NCBI RefSeq assembly: GCF_030818075.1
Contig: NZ_JAUSZZ010000001.1
Location: 806,001 to 870,000, forward strand
Length of the DNA: 64,000 bases
Reading direction: 5' to 3'
DNA from: Microbacterium proteolyticum
Lineage (GTDB): Bacteria > Actinomycetota > Actinomycetes > Actinomycetales > Microbacteriaceae
The notes beneath the pieces were generated by a model. That model searched no databases, was not told where the DNA came from, and saw nothing but the letters and a program-made list of their open reading frames with translations. A program made the position numbers and the translations under genes. Positions 44,750 through 53,107 of this stretch are shown one piece after another. Position 1 is the first letter of the stretch. Each line of letters begins with the position of its first letter.

Positions 44750-45719
44750 TCGTCCCGGCGACGATCTGCTCCAGCCCCGCAACCGCGGCCGGCGACGGGC
44801 TCGACGTGTCGGCGCTGACCATGACGATCCGGCCGGCCTTCACGGCATCCAGATCGGCGATGCCCGGCTCGGCGAGCAGCTTCTCGCGCGCCTGCTGTTC
44901 GCTCTCGCCGTACAGACCGTACGTGAGCACGAGCCAGGTGGGCTGGGCGGCGAGCAGGCTCTCGGCCGAGACGGTCAAGTAGGCGTCCGTCTGGTCGGCG
45001 TACACGTTGGACAGGCCCGCGCCCGTCAGCACCGCCTCGGGCATGCCGGTGCCGCCGTAGGCCGAGATCGGGTCCTCCGACGAGAAGTAGTACACCCACG
45101 CGGCCGAGTCGCCGGTGGCGGGGCGCGAGGCGGTCTCGACACGCGCGTCGAGGGCATCGGCGGCCGCATCGGCCGTCGCCTCGGTGCCGAAGACGGTGCC
45201 CAGGCGCCGCACGTCGGCGGTGATGGTTCCGAGGTCGACGCTCCCGGTCTCGGTGGTGGCGTCGTGACCGCATTCGCCCTGGACGGTCAGGACGGGGATC
45301 CCGGCGGCCTTCACCTGCACCGGGTCAGCGGTGAAGAGGCCGTAGCCGAAGACGAGGTCGGGGGTCGCGCCGACGATCGCCTCGGTGGTCGGATCGGCGG
45401 GATCGATGATGAGGTCGCCGGACGGCGGGTCGGTGAGGGTGGCGGGCAACGCCGCACCGAACTCCGCCGTGCGTGCGGTGATGGCCGAGCTGGCGCCCGC
45501 CGCGTCGAGCAGTTCGACCGCCGCGGTGCCGACGGTGAGCACGCGCTCGGGGCGCTTCGCGATCTGCACGTCGTCGCCGCAGTCGGTGACGGTGACGGGA
45601 TATCCCCCTCCGGCCGACGCCTGCGGGGCGGTCGCGGCGGGTGCGGCGCAGCCGGCGAGCACGAGGGCGGATGCCACGAGGGCGGCGGTGGAGAGGGCTG
45701 GGCGCGAGGGCGAGGACAT
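44742..45719 (-). CDS. FecB-type metallophore-binding lipoprotein
   Basis: A 325-residue lipoprotein starting at ATG 45719. The signal peptide has lipobox LAGC (Cys about 21). YPVTVTDCGDDVQIAKRPER and VLTVGTAAVELLDAAG are the start of a Peripla_BP_2 fold, and PDLVFGYGLF and AGIPVLTVQGECG follow. There is no His-rich loop as in free-zinc binding proteins, so a metal chelate or corrinoid-like ligand is more likely. It transfers its ligand to the FecCD-type permease encoded upstream. Confidence 0.9.
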   Translation of the reverse strand: MSSPSRPALSTAALVASALVLAGCAAPAATAPQASAGGGYPVTVTDCGDDVQIAKRPERVLTVGTAAVELLDAAGASSAITARTAEFGAALPATLTDPPSGDLIIDPADPTTEAIVGATPDLVFGYGLFTADPVQVKAAGIPVLTVQGECGHDATTETGSVDLGTITADVRRLGTVFGTEATADAAADALDARVETASRPATGDSAAWVYYFSSEDPISAYGGTGMPEAVLTGAGLSNVYADQTDAYLTVSAESLLAAQPTWLVLTYGLYGESEQQAREKLLAEPGIADLDAVKAGRIVMVSADTSSPSPAAVAGLEQIVAGTNG

Positions 45720-45738
45720 GGGTTCCTTTCGGGTGGTG

Positions 45739-46821
45739 TCACGCGTCGCGGGTGCGGCGCGCGATGAGGAGCAGGAGCAGCGGGGTGCCCAGGAGGGCCG
45801 TGAGGATGCCGAGCGGGATCTCGCGCGGGGCGAGCACCGTGCGGGCGAGGGTGTCGGCGGCGACGAGCAGCACGCCACCGAGAAGCGCGCTCGTCGGCAG
45901 CAGCAGACGGTGCGTCGCGCCCACGAGCCCGCGCGCGAGATGCGGCACGACGAGACCGACGAAGCCGATCGCGCCGCTGACGGCGACGGCGGCGGCGATC
46001 GCCACGGCCGTGACGATCGCGACGTTGCGGCGCAGGCGGTCGGGGTCGCTCCCGAGGCCCCGCGCGACGTCGTCGCCGAGTCCGATGGCATCCAATCGGC
46101 GTCCCCACATCACGAGCACGCCGAGGGTCGCGAGAAGCGCGAAGGCGACGAGGGGCAGGTCGTCCCACGCGGCCTGGCCGAGAGACCCGAGCATCCAGAA
46201 CGTGATGGCGCGGATCGCGTCGCGATTGTCGGACAGCACCACGACGAGATTGGTCACGGCCGACAGGGCGTACCCCACGGCGAGGCCGGCGAGCACGAGG
46301 CGGCCCGATCCGAGCCGCCGACGGGGGCCGACGAGTGCGAGCACGATGATCAGGGCGAGGAGCGCGCCGAGGAAAGCACCGCCCGAGGTGCCGACGGTGC
46401 CGGCCAGAGCGCCGAGACCCAGGGCGATCACGGCGGCCGCCCCGAGGGACGCGCCCGAGGTGATGCCGAGCAGGTACGGGTCGGCGAGGTCATTGCGCAC
46501 GACCGCCTGCAGGGCTGCGCCGCTGAGAGCGAGGATCGCGCCGACGCAGAGGCCGAGCAGCGCGCGCGGTGCCCGTAGTTGCCACACGACGGTGTCGGCG
46601 AGGCGGGCGGTATCCGTCGTCGCGGACCCGCCCGTCGCACCGCGGAGCAGGGCGTCGACCACGTCGCCGGGCGAGAGCACGACCTGGCCGACCGCGATCC
46701 CCAGCACGAGCACGACGGGAACGAGCGCGCACAGGGCGCCGATCGCCGCTCCCGCCCGCACCGAGCGGGAACGCGGACGCGCCGTCGACTTGACGGCGGT
46801 GACGCGGGCTTCTACGGTCAT
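45739..46821 (-). CDS. FecCD-type metallophore ABC permease
   Basis: A 360-residue protein with about ten membrane helices. LRAPRALLGLCVGAILALSG with ALQAVVRNDLADPYLLG, and IGFVGLVVPHLARG with LADTLARTVL-like ADTLARTVLAPREIPLG, are FecCD family hallmarks. Only one permease gene is present, so it should form a homodimer. First gene of the import operon; its start is 39 bases from the divergent exporter gene, and the Zur/Fur-like box lies in that gap. Confidence 0.92.
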   Translation of the reverse strand: MTVEARVTAVKSTARPRSRSVRAGAAIGALCALVPVVLVLGIAVGQVVLSPGDVVDALLRGATGGSATTDTARLADTVVWQLRAPRALLGLCVGAILALSGAALQAVVRNDLADPYLLGITSGASLGAAAVIALGLGALAGTVGTSGGAFLGALLALIIVLALVGPRRRLGSGRLVLAGLAVGYALSAVTNLVVVLSDNRDAIRAITFWMLGSLGQAAWDDLPLVAFALLATLGVLVMWGRRLDAIGLGDDVARGLGSDPDRLRRNVAIVTAVAIAAAVAVSGAIGFVGLVVPHLARGLVGATHRLLLPTSALLGGVLLVAADTLARTVLAPREIPLGILTALLGTPLLLLLIARRTRDA

Positions 46822-46830
46822 GGGTCTAGA

Positions 46831-46845
46831 TGATAACCATTCTCA
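46831..46845. promoter_or_regulatory. Zur/Fur-like 7-1-7 box between importer and exporter
   Basis: TGATAACCATTCTCA fits TGAnAAnnnTTnTCA exactly and matches the Fur-family 7-1-7 box TGATAATNATTATCA at 12 of its 14 defined positions. Actinobacteria normally control iron with DtxR/IdeR (TTAGGTTAGSCTAACC-like sites, not seen here), so a zinc-responsive Zur (FurB) site is the better reading. It lies 10 bases upstream of the FecCD start and 16 bases upstream of the exporter start, so repression of both divergent operons is possible. Confidence 0.6.
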
Positions 46846-46860
46846 ATAAGGTTCGCTGAC

Positions 46861-48654
46861 ATGATCCACCTCCGACTGCTGCGCCTCTGGCACGGCCACC
46901 GCGGCTCCCTCGCCGGGCTCGTCGCCGTCGGCGTGACGATCTCGCTCGCGTGGGCGGCTCAGGCGCTGCTGCTGTCGCACCTGTTCGCGGCCCTCCTGCG
47001 CGGAACCTCCCTCGTCGACGCCGATGTCGCACCGGCGCTCGCCGCGCTGGCGGCGGTCCTGCTCGTGCGGCCCGCGCTCGCCCTCGTGCGCGCCGCGGTG
47101 GCGCACCGGGCGATGGATGCCGTCAAGCGCGATCTGCGCTCCCGCGCCTTCGCCGCGCTGATCGAACGCTCCGCCACGCGCCCCGGCGACGGGCGCAGCG
47201 GCGGCGATCAGGCCACCGTGGTCGACGGGGTGGAGAACCTCGACGCGTACCTGTCGTCGTACGTGCCGCAACTCGCCGTCACCGGCATCGTGTTCGCCGG
47301 GGTCGGGACGGCGCTCGTGCTCGTGGACCCGCTCATCGGCACGGTCGCCGTGCTCGCCGCGGCCCTGCTGCCCCTGGCGCCGCGACTGTGGGACCGGGTG
47401 CTCGCGAAGCGCGGCGGCGACCACTGGGAGGCCTACCAAGACCTGCACGCCGAGTTCGTCGACTCGATGCACGGCATGACGACACTCGTGGCGTTCGGTC
47501 AGGAGCAGCGTCGCGAGCGCGAGCTCGCCGCCGCCTCCGACACCCTCCTGCGCCGGACCCTCCGCCAGCTCAGCGTCTCGCTCGTCGAGTCGGGGCTGTC
47601 GCAGTTCGCCCTGCTCGCGGTTCCCGCTCTGGTGCTGGTGCTCGTGGCCGCGCGGGGTGAGCAGCTCGGCGGGTTCGCGGTGTTCGCGGCCCTGCTGCTG
47701 TCGATCGAGCTCGTGCGGCCGCTGCGCGAGCTCTCGGCGGCCTGGCACGCCGGGTATCTCGGCACCTTCTCGGGGCCGCCGGTGCTCGACCTCGTCGCCG
47801 CCGACCGCGGTCGGTGCGATGTGCTCCCGGTCGACAGGGCCGACGTGGCGCTGCCGCTCGTCGTCGAGGGCCTTCGGGCACGGCATCCGGGGGCGAAGAC
47901 GGATGCCGTGACCGAGGCCACCTTCCGGATCGATGCCGGGCTGACCGCCGTCGTCGGCCCGACCGGGGCGGGGAAGTCGTCGATCGCCGCCGTGCTGGCG
48001 GGGGTGCTCCCGGCGGAGGCCGGTGACATCTCGTTCGGCGGTCGACGGGCGGATACGGCGGAGGACCTGCGGGCGCGCGTCGCGCTCGTCGCGCAGGATC
48101 CGGCGCTGTTCACCGGCGACGTGCGATCGGAGATCGCCCTCGGCGCTGCCGGCCGCGCCGTCGACCTCGCGGCGGTGGCCGCCCGGTCCGGGATCGGCAC
48201 CGGTGAGACGGCCCTCGCCCTCGACACGGCGCTCGGCGACGGCGGGAGCGTGCTCTCCGGCGGCCAGCGCCAGCGCGTCGCCATCGCCCGCGGCGACGCG
48301 CAGCAGCGCCGCGTCCTCGTGCTCGACGAAGCCACCTCGGCCCTCGATCCGGCGTCGGAGGCGCGGCTCATCGGGGCTCTGCGTGCGGCGCACCCCGACG
48401 ACGCGATCGTCGCGGTCACGCACCGCCTGGCCGTCGCCGAGGCGGCGGACCGGGTGATCGTCGTCGTCGGCGGCCGGGTGGTCGAGGCCGACGATCCGCG
48501 GGTGCTGCGCGCCCGGGACGGGGCGTACGCGCGGCTTCTCGCGGCGGAGGGGCGCGAGCCCGCGCGCGAGGGCGACGGCTCGGCCGACGACACCACTCTT
48601 GAGGCTCCGGACTCCGACGCCCCCGCACACGCATCGCAGGGAGCCCCCGTATGA
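46861..48654 (+). CDS. ABC exporter half 1 (CydD-like)
   Basis: A 597-residue half-transporter with an N-terminal six-helix membrane domain (about residues 1-310) including HWEAYQDLHAEFVDSMHGMT and VAFGQEQ. The ATPase domain follows with GPTGAGKSS (about 363), LSGGQRQRVAIARG and [13 protein letters not shown]. The sequence IARGDAQQRR deviates from the usual IARALL. The last 40 residues are acidic and unstructured. The stop overlaps the next exporter gene (ATGA). CydDC would be the textbook match, but no cydAB is present, and a small peptide gene plus YcaO genes follow. Export of a peptide product is therefore more likely. Confidence 0.88.
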   Translation: MIHLRLLRLWHGHRGSLAGLVAVGVTISLAWAAQALLLSHLFAALLRGTSLVDADVAPALAALAAVLLVRPALALVRAAVAHRAMDAVKRDLRSRAFAALIERSATRPGDGRSGGDQATVVDGVENLDAYLSSYVPQLAVTGIVFAGVGTALVLVDPLIGTVAVLAAALLPLAPRLWDRVLAKRGGDHWEAYQDLHAEFVDSMHGMTTLVAFGQEQRRERELAAASDTLLRRTLRQLSVSLVESGLSQFALLAVPALVLVLVAARGEQLGGFAVFAALLLSIELVRPLRELSAAWHAGYLGTFSGPPVLDLVAADRGRCDVLPVDRADVALPLVVEGLRARHPGAKTDAVTEATFRIDAGLTAVVGPTGAGKSSIAAVLAGVLPAEAGDISFGGRRADTAEDLRARVALVAQDPALFTGDVRSEIALGAAGRAVDLAAVAARSGIGTGETALALDTALGDGGSVLSGGQRQRVAIARGDAQQRRVLVLDEATSALDPASEARLIGALRAAHPDDAIVAVTHRLAVAEAADRVIVVVGGRVVEADDPRVLRARDGAYARLLAAEGREPAREGDGSADDTTLEAPDSDAPAHASQGAPV

Positions 48655-50414
48655 CCGCCCTGCGCCCTCTCGTGCTGCTCGTGCCGTACCTCCGCCGCCG
48701 CCGTGGACTGTTCCTGGGCGTCGTGGCCGTGGTCAACGTGGGCATGCTCGCGAGCGTCGCCGTGTCGGTGCTGTCGGTCTCGGCGGCGGCGTCGCTGGTC
48801 ACCGCCGACGACGCCGGACGCGCCCTGGCGCTCGCCCTCGTGACCGCGGTGGTCGCGAGCGTCGTGGTCGCGGGTCTGGCGGCGTGGGGCGAGCAGTGGT
48901 TCGCGCACGTGCTGGCGTACCGCGTGATCGACGCGCTGCGCATCGACGTGCACCGCACGATCGCGCGCCTCGCACCCGTCGGTCTCGCCCGCCGCCGCAC
49001 CGGCGACACGGTCGCCGCGGCGATGGGCGACGTGGAGTCGCTCGAGTGGTTCGCCGCCCACACCGTGGCCCAGGTCACGGCCGGCGCGCTCGCGTGCGCC
49101 GTGATCGACACGTCCGCCGCGGTGCTGTTCGGGCCGGTGTGGCTGTTGCTCGTGCCGGCCCAGGTCGCCCTGGTGCTCATCCCGCTGGTGTTCGTCCGCC
49201 GTGCCCGCCGGCAAGGCGAGGCGTTGCGCGCCGCTCTCGCTCGCGTGTCGGCGCGCGTGCTCGCCGCCCGGTCAGCGGCGCGCGACGTCGTGCTGCTGGG
49301 CCGTGTCGACATCGAGGCGCATGCCGTGGCGGATGAGACCGGCGCGGTGCAGCGCACGCGCCGCGGCCTCGCGATGCGTGCGGGGGCCGAGCAGGCGTGC
49401 ACCGACGCGATGACCGTGGTCGTGCTGCTGACGACCCTGCTGCTGGCGGGCTCCGCCGTCGCCGGGGGGATGGATGCCGCGGTCGCGCCGCCGCTCGTCG
49501 TGCTCGCGGCCGCCGCTCTCGGGCCCGCCGGGATCGCCGCGGGGGCCCTGGGCCGCGTGGGCGAGACGGCCGAGGCGGCGCGCCGGGTCGAGACGGTCCT
49601 GAGCGCCCCCGACGTGCGGCCCCCCGATCCCGCGGTGGCCTCCCGCGGCGAGGTGCGCCTCTCCGGCTCCATCGATGCCCGAGCTCTCACCGCGACGTAC
49701 CCCGGCACGGCATCCCCCGCCCTCGCCGAGGCCGACCTACGGATCGATCCCGGCGAGCACGTCGCCGTCGTCGGGCCGAGCGGCGCGGGGAAGACCACCC
49801 TCGCCCTCGTCCTCGCGCGGTTGCTCGGGAGCGACGGCACGCTCCGCATCGACGACATCGACACCGCCGCCGAGGCCGGGGCTGAGACGAGGCGGCGCGT
49901 GGTGCTGGTGCCGCAGCAGCCGCACGTGTTCCGCGCGAGCGTGCGCGAGAACCTGCTGGCCCCGGATGCCGATGACCCGACCCTGTGGAACGCGCTCGAG
50001 CGCGCGCGGCTCGCCGAGCACGTCCGGCGGCTGCCCGAGGGCCTCGACACGGTGCTCGCCGAGCGCGGGGCGACGTGGTCGGGCGGTGAGCGGCAACGGC
50101 TGGGGCTGGCCCGCGCGCTCCTGCGCGACCCGTCGGTGCTCGTGCTCGACGAGCCCACCGCCAGCCTCGACACCGCCACCGAGGCGGAGTTCCTCGCCGC
50201 CCTCTCCAGCGCCCGCGCCGGCCGTACGACCATCGCGATCACGCACCGGCCGACCCTCATGCGCGCGATGCACCGCGTGCTGTTCGTCGACGACGGCCGC
50301 GTGGTCGACAGTGCTCCGCACGACGATCTGCGTGCGCGGTCGCCGCGCTATCGCGCCGTCGTCGACGGCGCCACCGAGACCTCACCCGCACATCCGCAAC
50401 CCGAGAGGAGGTGA
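48651..50414 (+). CDS. ABC exporter half 2 (CydC-like)
   Basis: A 587-residue half-transporter. The membrane domain spans about 1-300, and the ATPase has GPSGAGKTTLALVLARLLG, WSGGERQRLGLARALL and LVLDEPTASLDTATEAEF. It should pair with the preceding half as a heterodimer. Its last codons (GAGGAGG inside 50405-50411) form the ribosome binding site for the 36-codon gene starting at 50420, so translation of exporter and peptide is physically linked. VIDALRIDVHRTIARLAPVG in the membrane domain resembles CydC-like proteins. Confidence 0.88.
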   Translation: MTALRPLVLLVPYLRRRRGLFLGVVAVVNVGMLASVAVSVLSVSAAASLVTADDAGRALALALVTAVVASVVVAGLAAWGEQWFAHVLAYRVIDALRIDVHRTIARLAPVGLARRRTGDTVAAAMGDVESLEWFAAHTVAQVTAGALACAVIDTSAAVLFGPVWLLLVPAQVALVLIPLVFVRRARRQGEALRAALARVSARVLAARSAARDVVLLGRVDIEAHAVADETGAVQRTRRGLAMRAGAEQACTDAMTVVVLLTTLLLAGSAVAGGMDAAVAPPLVVLAAAALGPAGIAAGALGRVGETAEAARRVETVLSAPDVRPPDPAVASRGEVRLSGSIDARALTATYPGTASPALAEADLRIDPGEHVAVVGPSGAGKTTLALVLARLLGSDGTLRIDDIDTAAEAGAETRRRVVLVPQQPHVFRASVRENLLAPDADDPTLWNALERARLAEHVRRLPEGLDTVLAERGATWSGGERQRLGLARALLRDPSVLVLDEPTASLDTATEAEFLAALSSARAGRTTIAITHRPTLMRAMHRVLFVDDGRVVDSAPHDDLRARSPRYRAVVDGATETSPAHPQPERR

Positions 50415-50419
50415 CACAC

Positions 50420-50530
50420 ATGTCGCAGATCACGATCGTCGCTGTCGAGGAGCAGCGCGCCGCCGAGTCGGTGCTCGCTCCGAACTCGAACCACCACGGC
50501 CACGTGGCCACGTCGTTCGCCTGGGCGTGA
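50420..50530 (+). CDS. Candidate RiPP precursor peptide, 36 residues
   Basis: ATG 50420 follows GAGGAGG by 8 bases, the strongest ribosome binding site in the region. The N-terminal half (MSQITIVAVEEQRAAESVL) has leader-like acidic/aliphatic character. The C-terminal part NSNHHGHVATSFAWA holds three His, one Trp and hydroxyl residues (Ser23, Thr31, Ser32), with no Cys. There is no signal peptide. It lies between a two-subunit ABC exporter and a PqqD-like/YcaO fusion, the classic RiPP arrangement. YcaO could turn Ser/Thr into oxazolines or alter the backbone in another way. No known precursor family was recognised. The gene is too short for usual ORF callers. Confidence 0.7.
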   Translation: MSQITIVAVEEQRAAESVLAPNSNHHGHVATSFAWA

Positions 50531-50537
50531 GCGTCGG

Positions 50538-50569
50538 CGCGCGGGTCCGGTTCACGCCGGGCCCGCGCG
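50538..50569 (+). terminator. Attenuator-like hairpin after the precursor gene
   Basis: CGCGCGGGTCCGG pairs with CCGGGCCCGCGCG (13 bp with one T-G wobble) around the loop TTCACG, 7 bases after the peptide stop. There is no T tract. In RiPP operons such a hairpin often separates a highly translated precursor from its modifying enzymes, by partial termination or by protecting the upstream RNA. Confidence 0.65.
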
Positions 50570-50589
50570 TCCGCCGTCACGACACGCAC

Positions 50590-50870
50590 CGATGCCTCGC
50601 GCTTCCCCGAGCTCGTCGACGGAGCCCGGGCCGACGGCTCGAGGGTGCTTCGACGGGCTCAGCCCCCGGGCGTCCCCTGGTGGCCCGGCCGAGACCCTGC
50701 CGCCCGTGGCGCCCCGCGGCCCCGAGCTCGCAGGTGACCCGGCCGGCCCCTGCCGCCCCTGGCATCCCGAAGGTCCAGAGCTCGTGGGTGGCCCGGCCGA
50801 GACCCTGCCGCCCCTGGCATCCCGAAGGCCCAGAGCTCGTCGACGAGACCGGACCGCACCCCTGACCGAG
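50590..50870. repeat. Repeat-rich leader before the YcaO gene
   Basis: There is no gene in this stretch. Imperfect tandem units of about 60 bases share GTGGCCCGGCCGAGACCCTG, CCGCCCCTGGCATCCCGAAG and GAGCTCGT. One arm of repeat family C (CTTCGACGGGCTCAG) sits at 50648. The stretch separates the precursor from the YcaO gene, whose own ribosome binding site (GAGGAG, 50868-50873) follows. Plus- and minus-strand frames here look non-coding. Confidence 0.7.
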
Positions 50871-50878
50871 GAGACCCC

Positions 50879-53107
50879 ATGACCCCCGCCCCGCTCATCG
50901 TCGATGCCCGCCCGGCGCGCACCGGCGTCGAGATCCGTCCCCTCGACGAACGCCGGAGCCTGCTCACGGTCGGTGAGCGTCACCACATCGTCGACGTCCC
51001 CGCCGCGGTCGTGCAGGTGCTGGTGTGGGCCTGGCACGAGGGCCGCGACGACCTCGTCGGCGCCGAGTTCGCCGCGGCTGCCGAGGGACTCCGTCCCCTG
51101 CTCGCCGCCGCCCGGCCGGACGCCGCACCTCCGGGCACCGCCGCCATGGCATACCCACCCGCCGTACGCCCCGCGACGGGCCCGGCCGTGCGAGCCGTGC
51201 TCGCCGGTGACGACGACGTCGTGACCGCGGCCCGTGCACGCCTGCGCCCCGACGACGACGCTCAGCCCGCCCCCGAGGCGGCACCGCGCACCGTCGCCAC
51301 CGCGGCCTTCTCGGCATCCCGGCTGCTCGTCGTCGCCCTCCGCGGCGGCCGGGAACGCGAGTTCGTCGACCTTGACCGCATCTGCCACGACCTGCGCGTG
51401 CCCTGGCTGCCGGTCGAGCTGTCCCGCGGGCGACTGTGGGTCGGCCCGCTCGTCACGCCTGGTGTCGGGGCGTCGTACGAGGACGCCGCGGCCCGGCGCC
51501 TGGCATCCGCCCGTAACGCCGACGTGCACCGCGCCCTGCGCACTCCCGCCGTGGGAGGCGATCAGGGACCGGATGCCGCTGACCTGCCCGGTCTGCTCGA
51601 CGCGATGTGGGAGCTGGCCGCGGCCGCCGCCGAGGCCGTCGCGGGCGCCGCCCTCGACGAGGCCCCCGGCGATGTCGTGCACGAGCTGTGGCTGGACGAC
51701 GGCGAGGTGCGCCGCGCGGCGCACCCGGTACTGCCCCTGCCGCACCGGCGCACGCGTCACCGCCCGCACGGTGTCGACGACCTGATCGACGAGCGCACCG
51801 GCGTCATCACGCGCATCCGCGACGTCCGCCACCACGGCCGCGTGCCCTCGGGGCTGGTGACCCGCCAGGCCGACGTCGCCGACATTCGCGCCGTCACCTC
51901 GTGGGCCAACAACGTGCTGTGCCAGGGCTCGGCCTTCGACGACGCGGACTCGGCGCACCACGCCGCGGTGGGCGAGTCGGTGGAGCGGTACTGCGGCAAC
52001 ATCCTCGACACGCTGCCGGTGCGCCACGGCTCCTTCGCGCAGCTGCGTCGCGCGGGCGTCCCCGCACTCGATCCCCGCCGGCTGGTGCTGTACAGCGAGC
52101 AGCAGTACGCCGCCCCCGGATTCCCGTTCGTGCCGCTCGACGCCGACCTGCCCGTGCACTGGGTGCCGGGTCGCTCGGCGCTGACCGGACGCGAGGTGTG
52201 GGTGCCGGCATCCCTCGTCTACGTCAACTGGTACTCGGCCGACGTCGCGGCAGCGCCCCCGACGAACTTCTGCGCCTTCGCGGGGATCGCCGCGGGACCC
52301 AGCGAGGACTTCGCCGTCACGAGCGCGATCGAAGAGGTCGTCGAGCGTCACGCGACGATGGTGTGGTGGCTCAACGCCCAGCCGCTGCCCCGCGTCGAGG
52401 GGGTGCCGACGCCACCGCTCGCCGCGGGGACGCGGGCGTCGTTCGTGCATCTCGACAACGAGTTCGATGTTCCGGTGGCCGCGGCGATCGTGCACGACGA
52501 CGACGATGCGCTGGTCAACGTGGGGTTCTCGGCCCGGCCCGACTTCGCATCCGCTGCATCCAAGGCCCTCACCGAGGCGTACACGCTCCAGGAGGGCTCG
52601 CGCGACCTGCTTCACGCCGACGGCCTGCACTGGAGGGTGATGACGGAGGGCGAGCTGAACGGGCGCGCCTTCAAACCCTGGCGCGCCGACCGCCGCTACC
52701 TCGACGACTTCCGCGCCGACATGCACGACTGCGACGACCTCATGGTGCAGCAGCAGGTCTACCTCGACCCGCGGGCGGGCCGCCGCATGAGCCCCCTGCT
52801 CGAACCGGCCACCACGCGGTCGGTCGAGATGCTTCCGCGGATGGCCGAGCGCTCCCGGGTCGCCATGATCGCCGGGCTCGAGCGCGCCGACATCGAGCCG
52901 ATCGTCGTCGACATCACCACGCCCGACGTCGCGAGCGCGGGGCTCCGCGTCGTGCGGGTGATCGCTCCCGGCACCATCGGCAACGCCCCGGCCGCTTTCC
53001 CCTTCCTCGGGCACGGCCGCGTGCAACGCATCGCGGTCGAGCTGGGGTGGCGCGACGAGCCGCTGCCGGAGTCGCGGATCAACCTGTTCCCGCTGCCGCA
53101 TGCCTGA
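50879..53107 (+). CDS. Fused RRE/E1-like and YcaO cyclodehydratase-type RiPP enzyme
   Basis: A 742-residue protein from ATG 50879. Residues about 1-80 look like the winged-helix leader-binding domain (RRE) of TOMM partner proteins (GVEIRPLDERRSLLTVGERH and HIVDVPAAVVQVL). Residues about 80-300 are an Ala-rich E1-like part. The YcaO domain follows with ATP-site glutamates in GESVERYCG (about 365) and SAIEEVVERHA (about 483), and ASKALTEAY. It ends NLFPLPHA, similar to the Pro-rich C-terminus of azoline-forming YcaO enzymes. Predicted to bind the 50420 peptide and activate its backbone amides with ATP. No McbC/SagB-type dehydrogenase gene is nearby, so azolines rather than azoles, or another YcaO chemistry, would be expected. 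Confidence 0.82.
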   Translation: MTPAPLIVDARPARTGVEIRPLDERRSLLTVGERHHIVDVPAAVVQVLVWAWHEGRDDLVGAEFAAAAEGLRPLLAAARPDAAPPGTAAMAYPPAVRPATGPAVRAVLAGDDDVVTAARARLRPDDDAQPAPEAAPRTVATAAFSASRLLVVALRGGREREFVDLDRICHDLRVPWLPVELSRGRLWVGPLVTPGVGASYEDAAARRLASARNADVHRALRTPAVGGDQGPDAADLPGLLDAMWELAAAAAEAVAGAALDEAPGDVVHELWLDDGEVRRAAHPVLPLPHRRTRHRPHGVDDLIDERTGVITRIRDVRHHGRVPSGLVTRQADVADIRAVTSWANNVLCQGSAFDDADSAHHAAVGESVERYCGNILDTLPVRHGSFAQLRRAGVPALDPRRLVLYSEQQYAAPGFPFVPLDADLPVHWVPGRSALTGREVWVPASLVYVNWYSADVAAAPPTNFCAFAGIAAGPSEDFAVTSAIEEVVERHATMVWWLNAQPLPRVEGVPTPPLAAGTRASFVHLDNEFDVPVAAAIVHDDDDALVNVGFSARPDFASAASKALTEAYTLQEGSRDLLHADGLHWRVMTEGELNGRAFKPWRADRRYLDDFRADMHDCDDLMVQQQVYLDPRAGRRMSPLLEPATTRSVEMLPRMAERSRVAMIAGLERADIEPIVVDITTPDVASAGLRVVRVIAPGTIGNAPAAFPFLGHGRVQRIAVELGWRDEPLPESRINLFPLPHA

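Noticed and set aside
46861..50414. Annotation as cydD/cydC of cytochrome bd assembly
   Set aside because: The domain layout fits CydDC-like exporters, but no cydAB genes are near. The genes share a metal-type operator with a FecBCD importer and lead into a peptide gene and YcaO genes, so peptide export is the better reading. Kept as an alternative in the entries.
50552..53101. Very long minus-strand reading frame opposite the YcaO gene
   Set aside because: It is a GC-skew shadow of the plus-strand gene: low-complexity Arg/Gly/Ala/His sequence, no ribosome binding site, no domain. The plus strand carries recognisable YcaO motifs.
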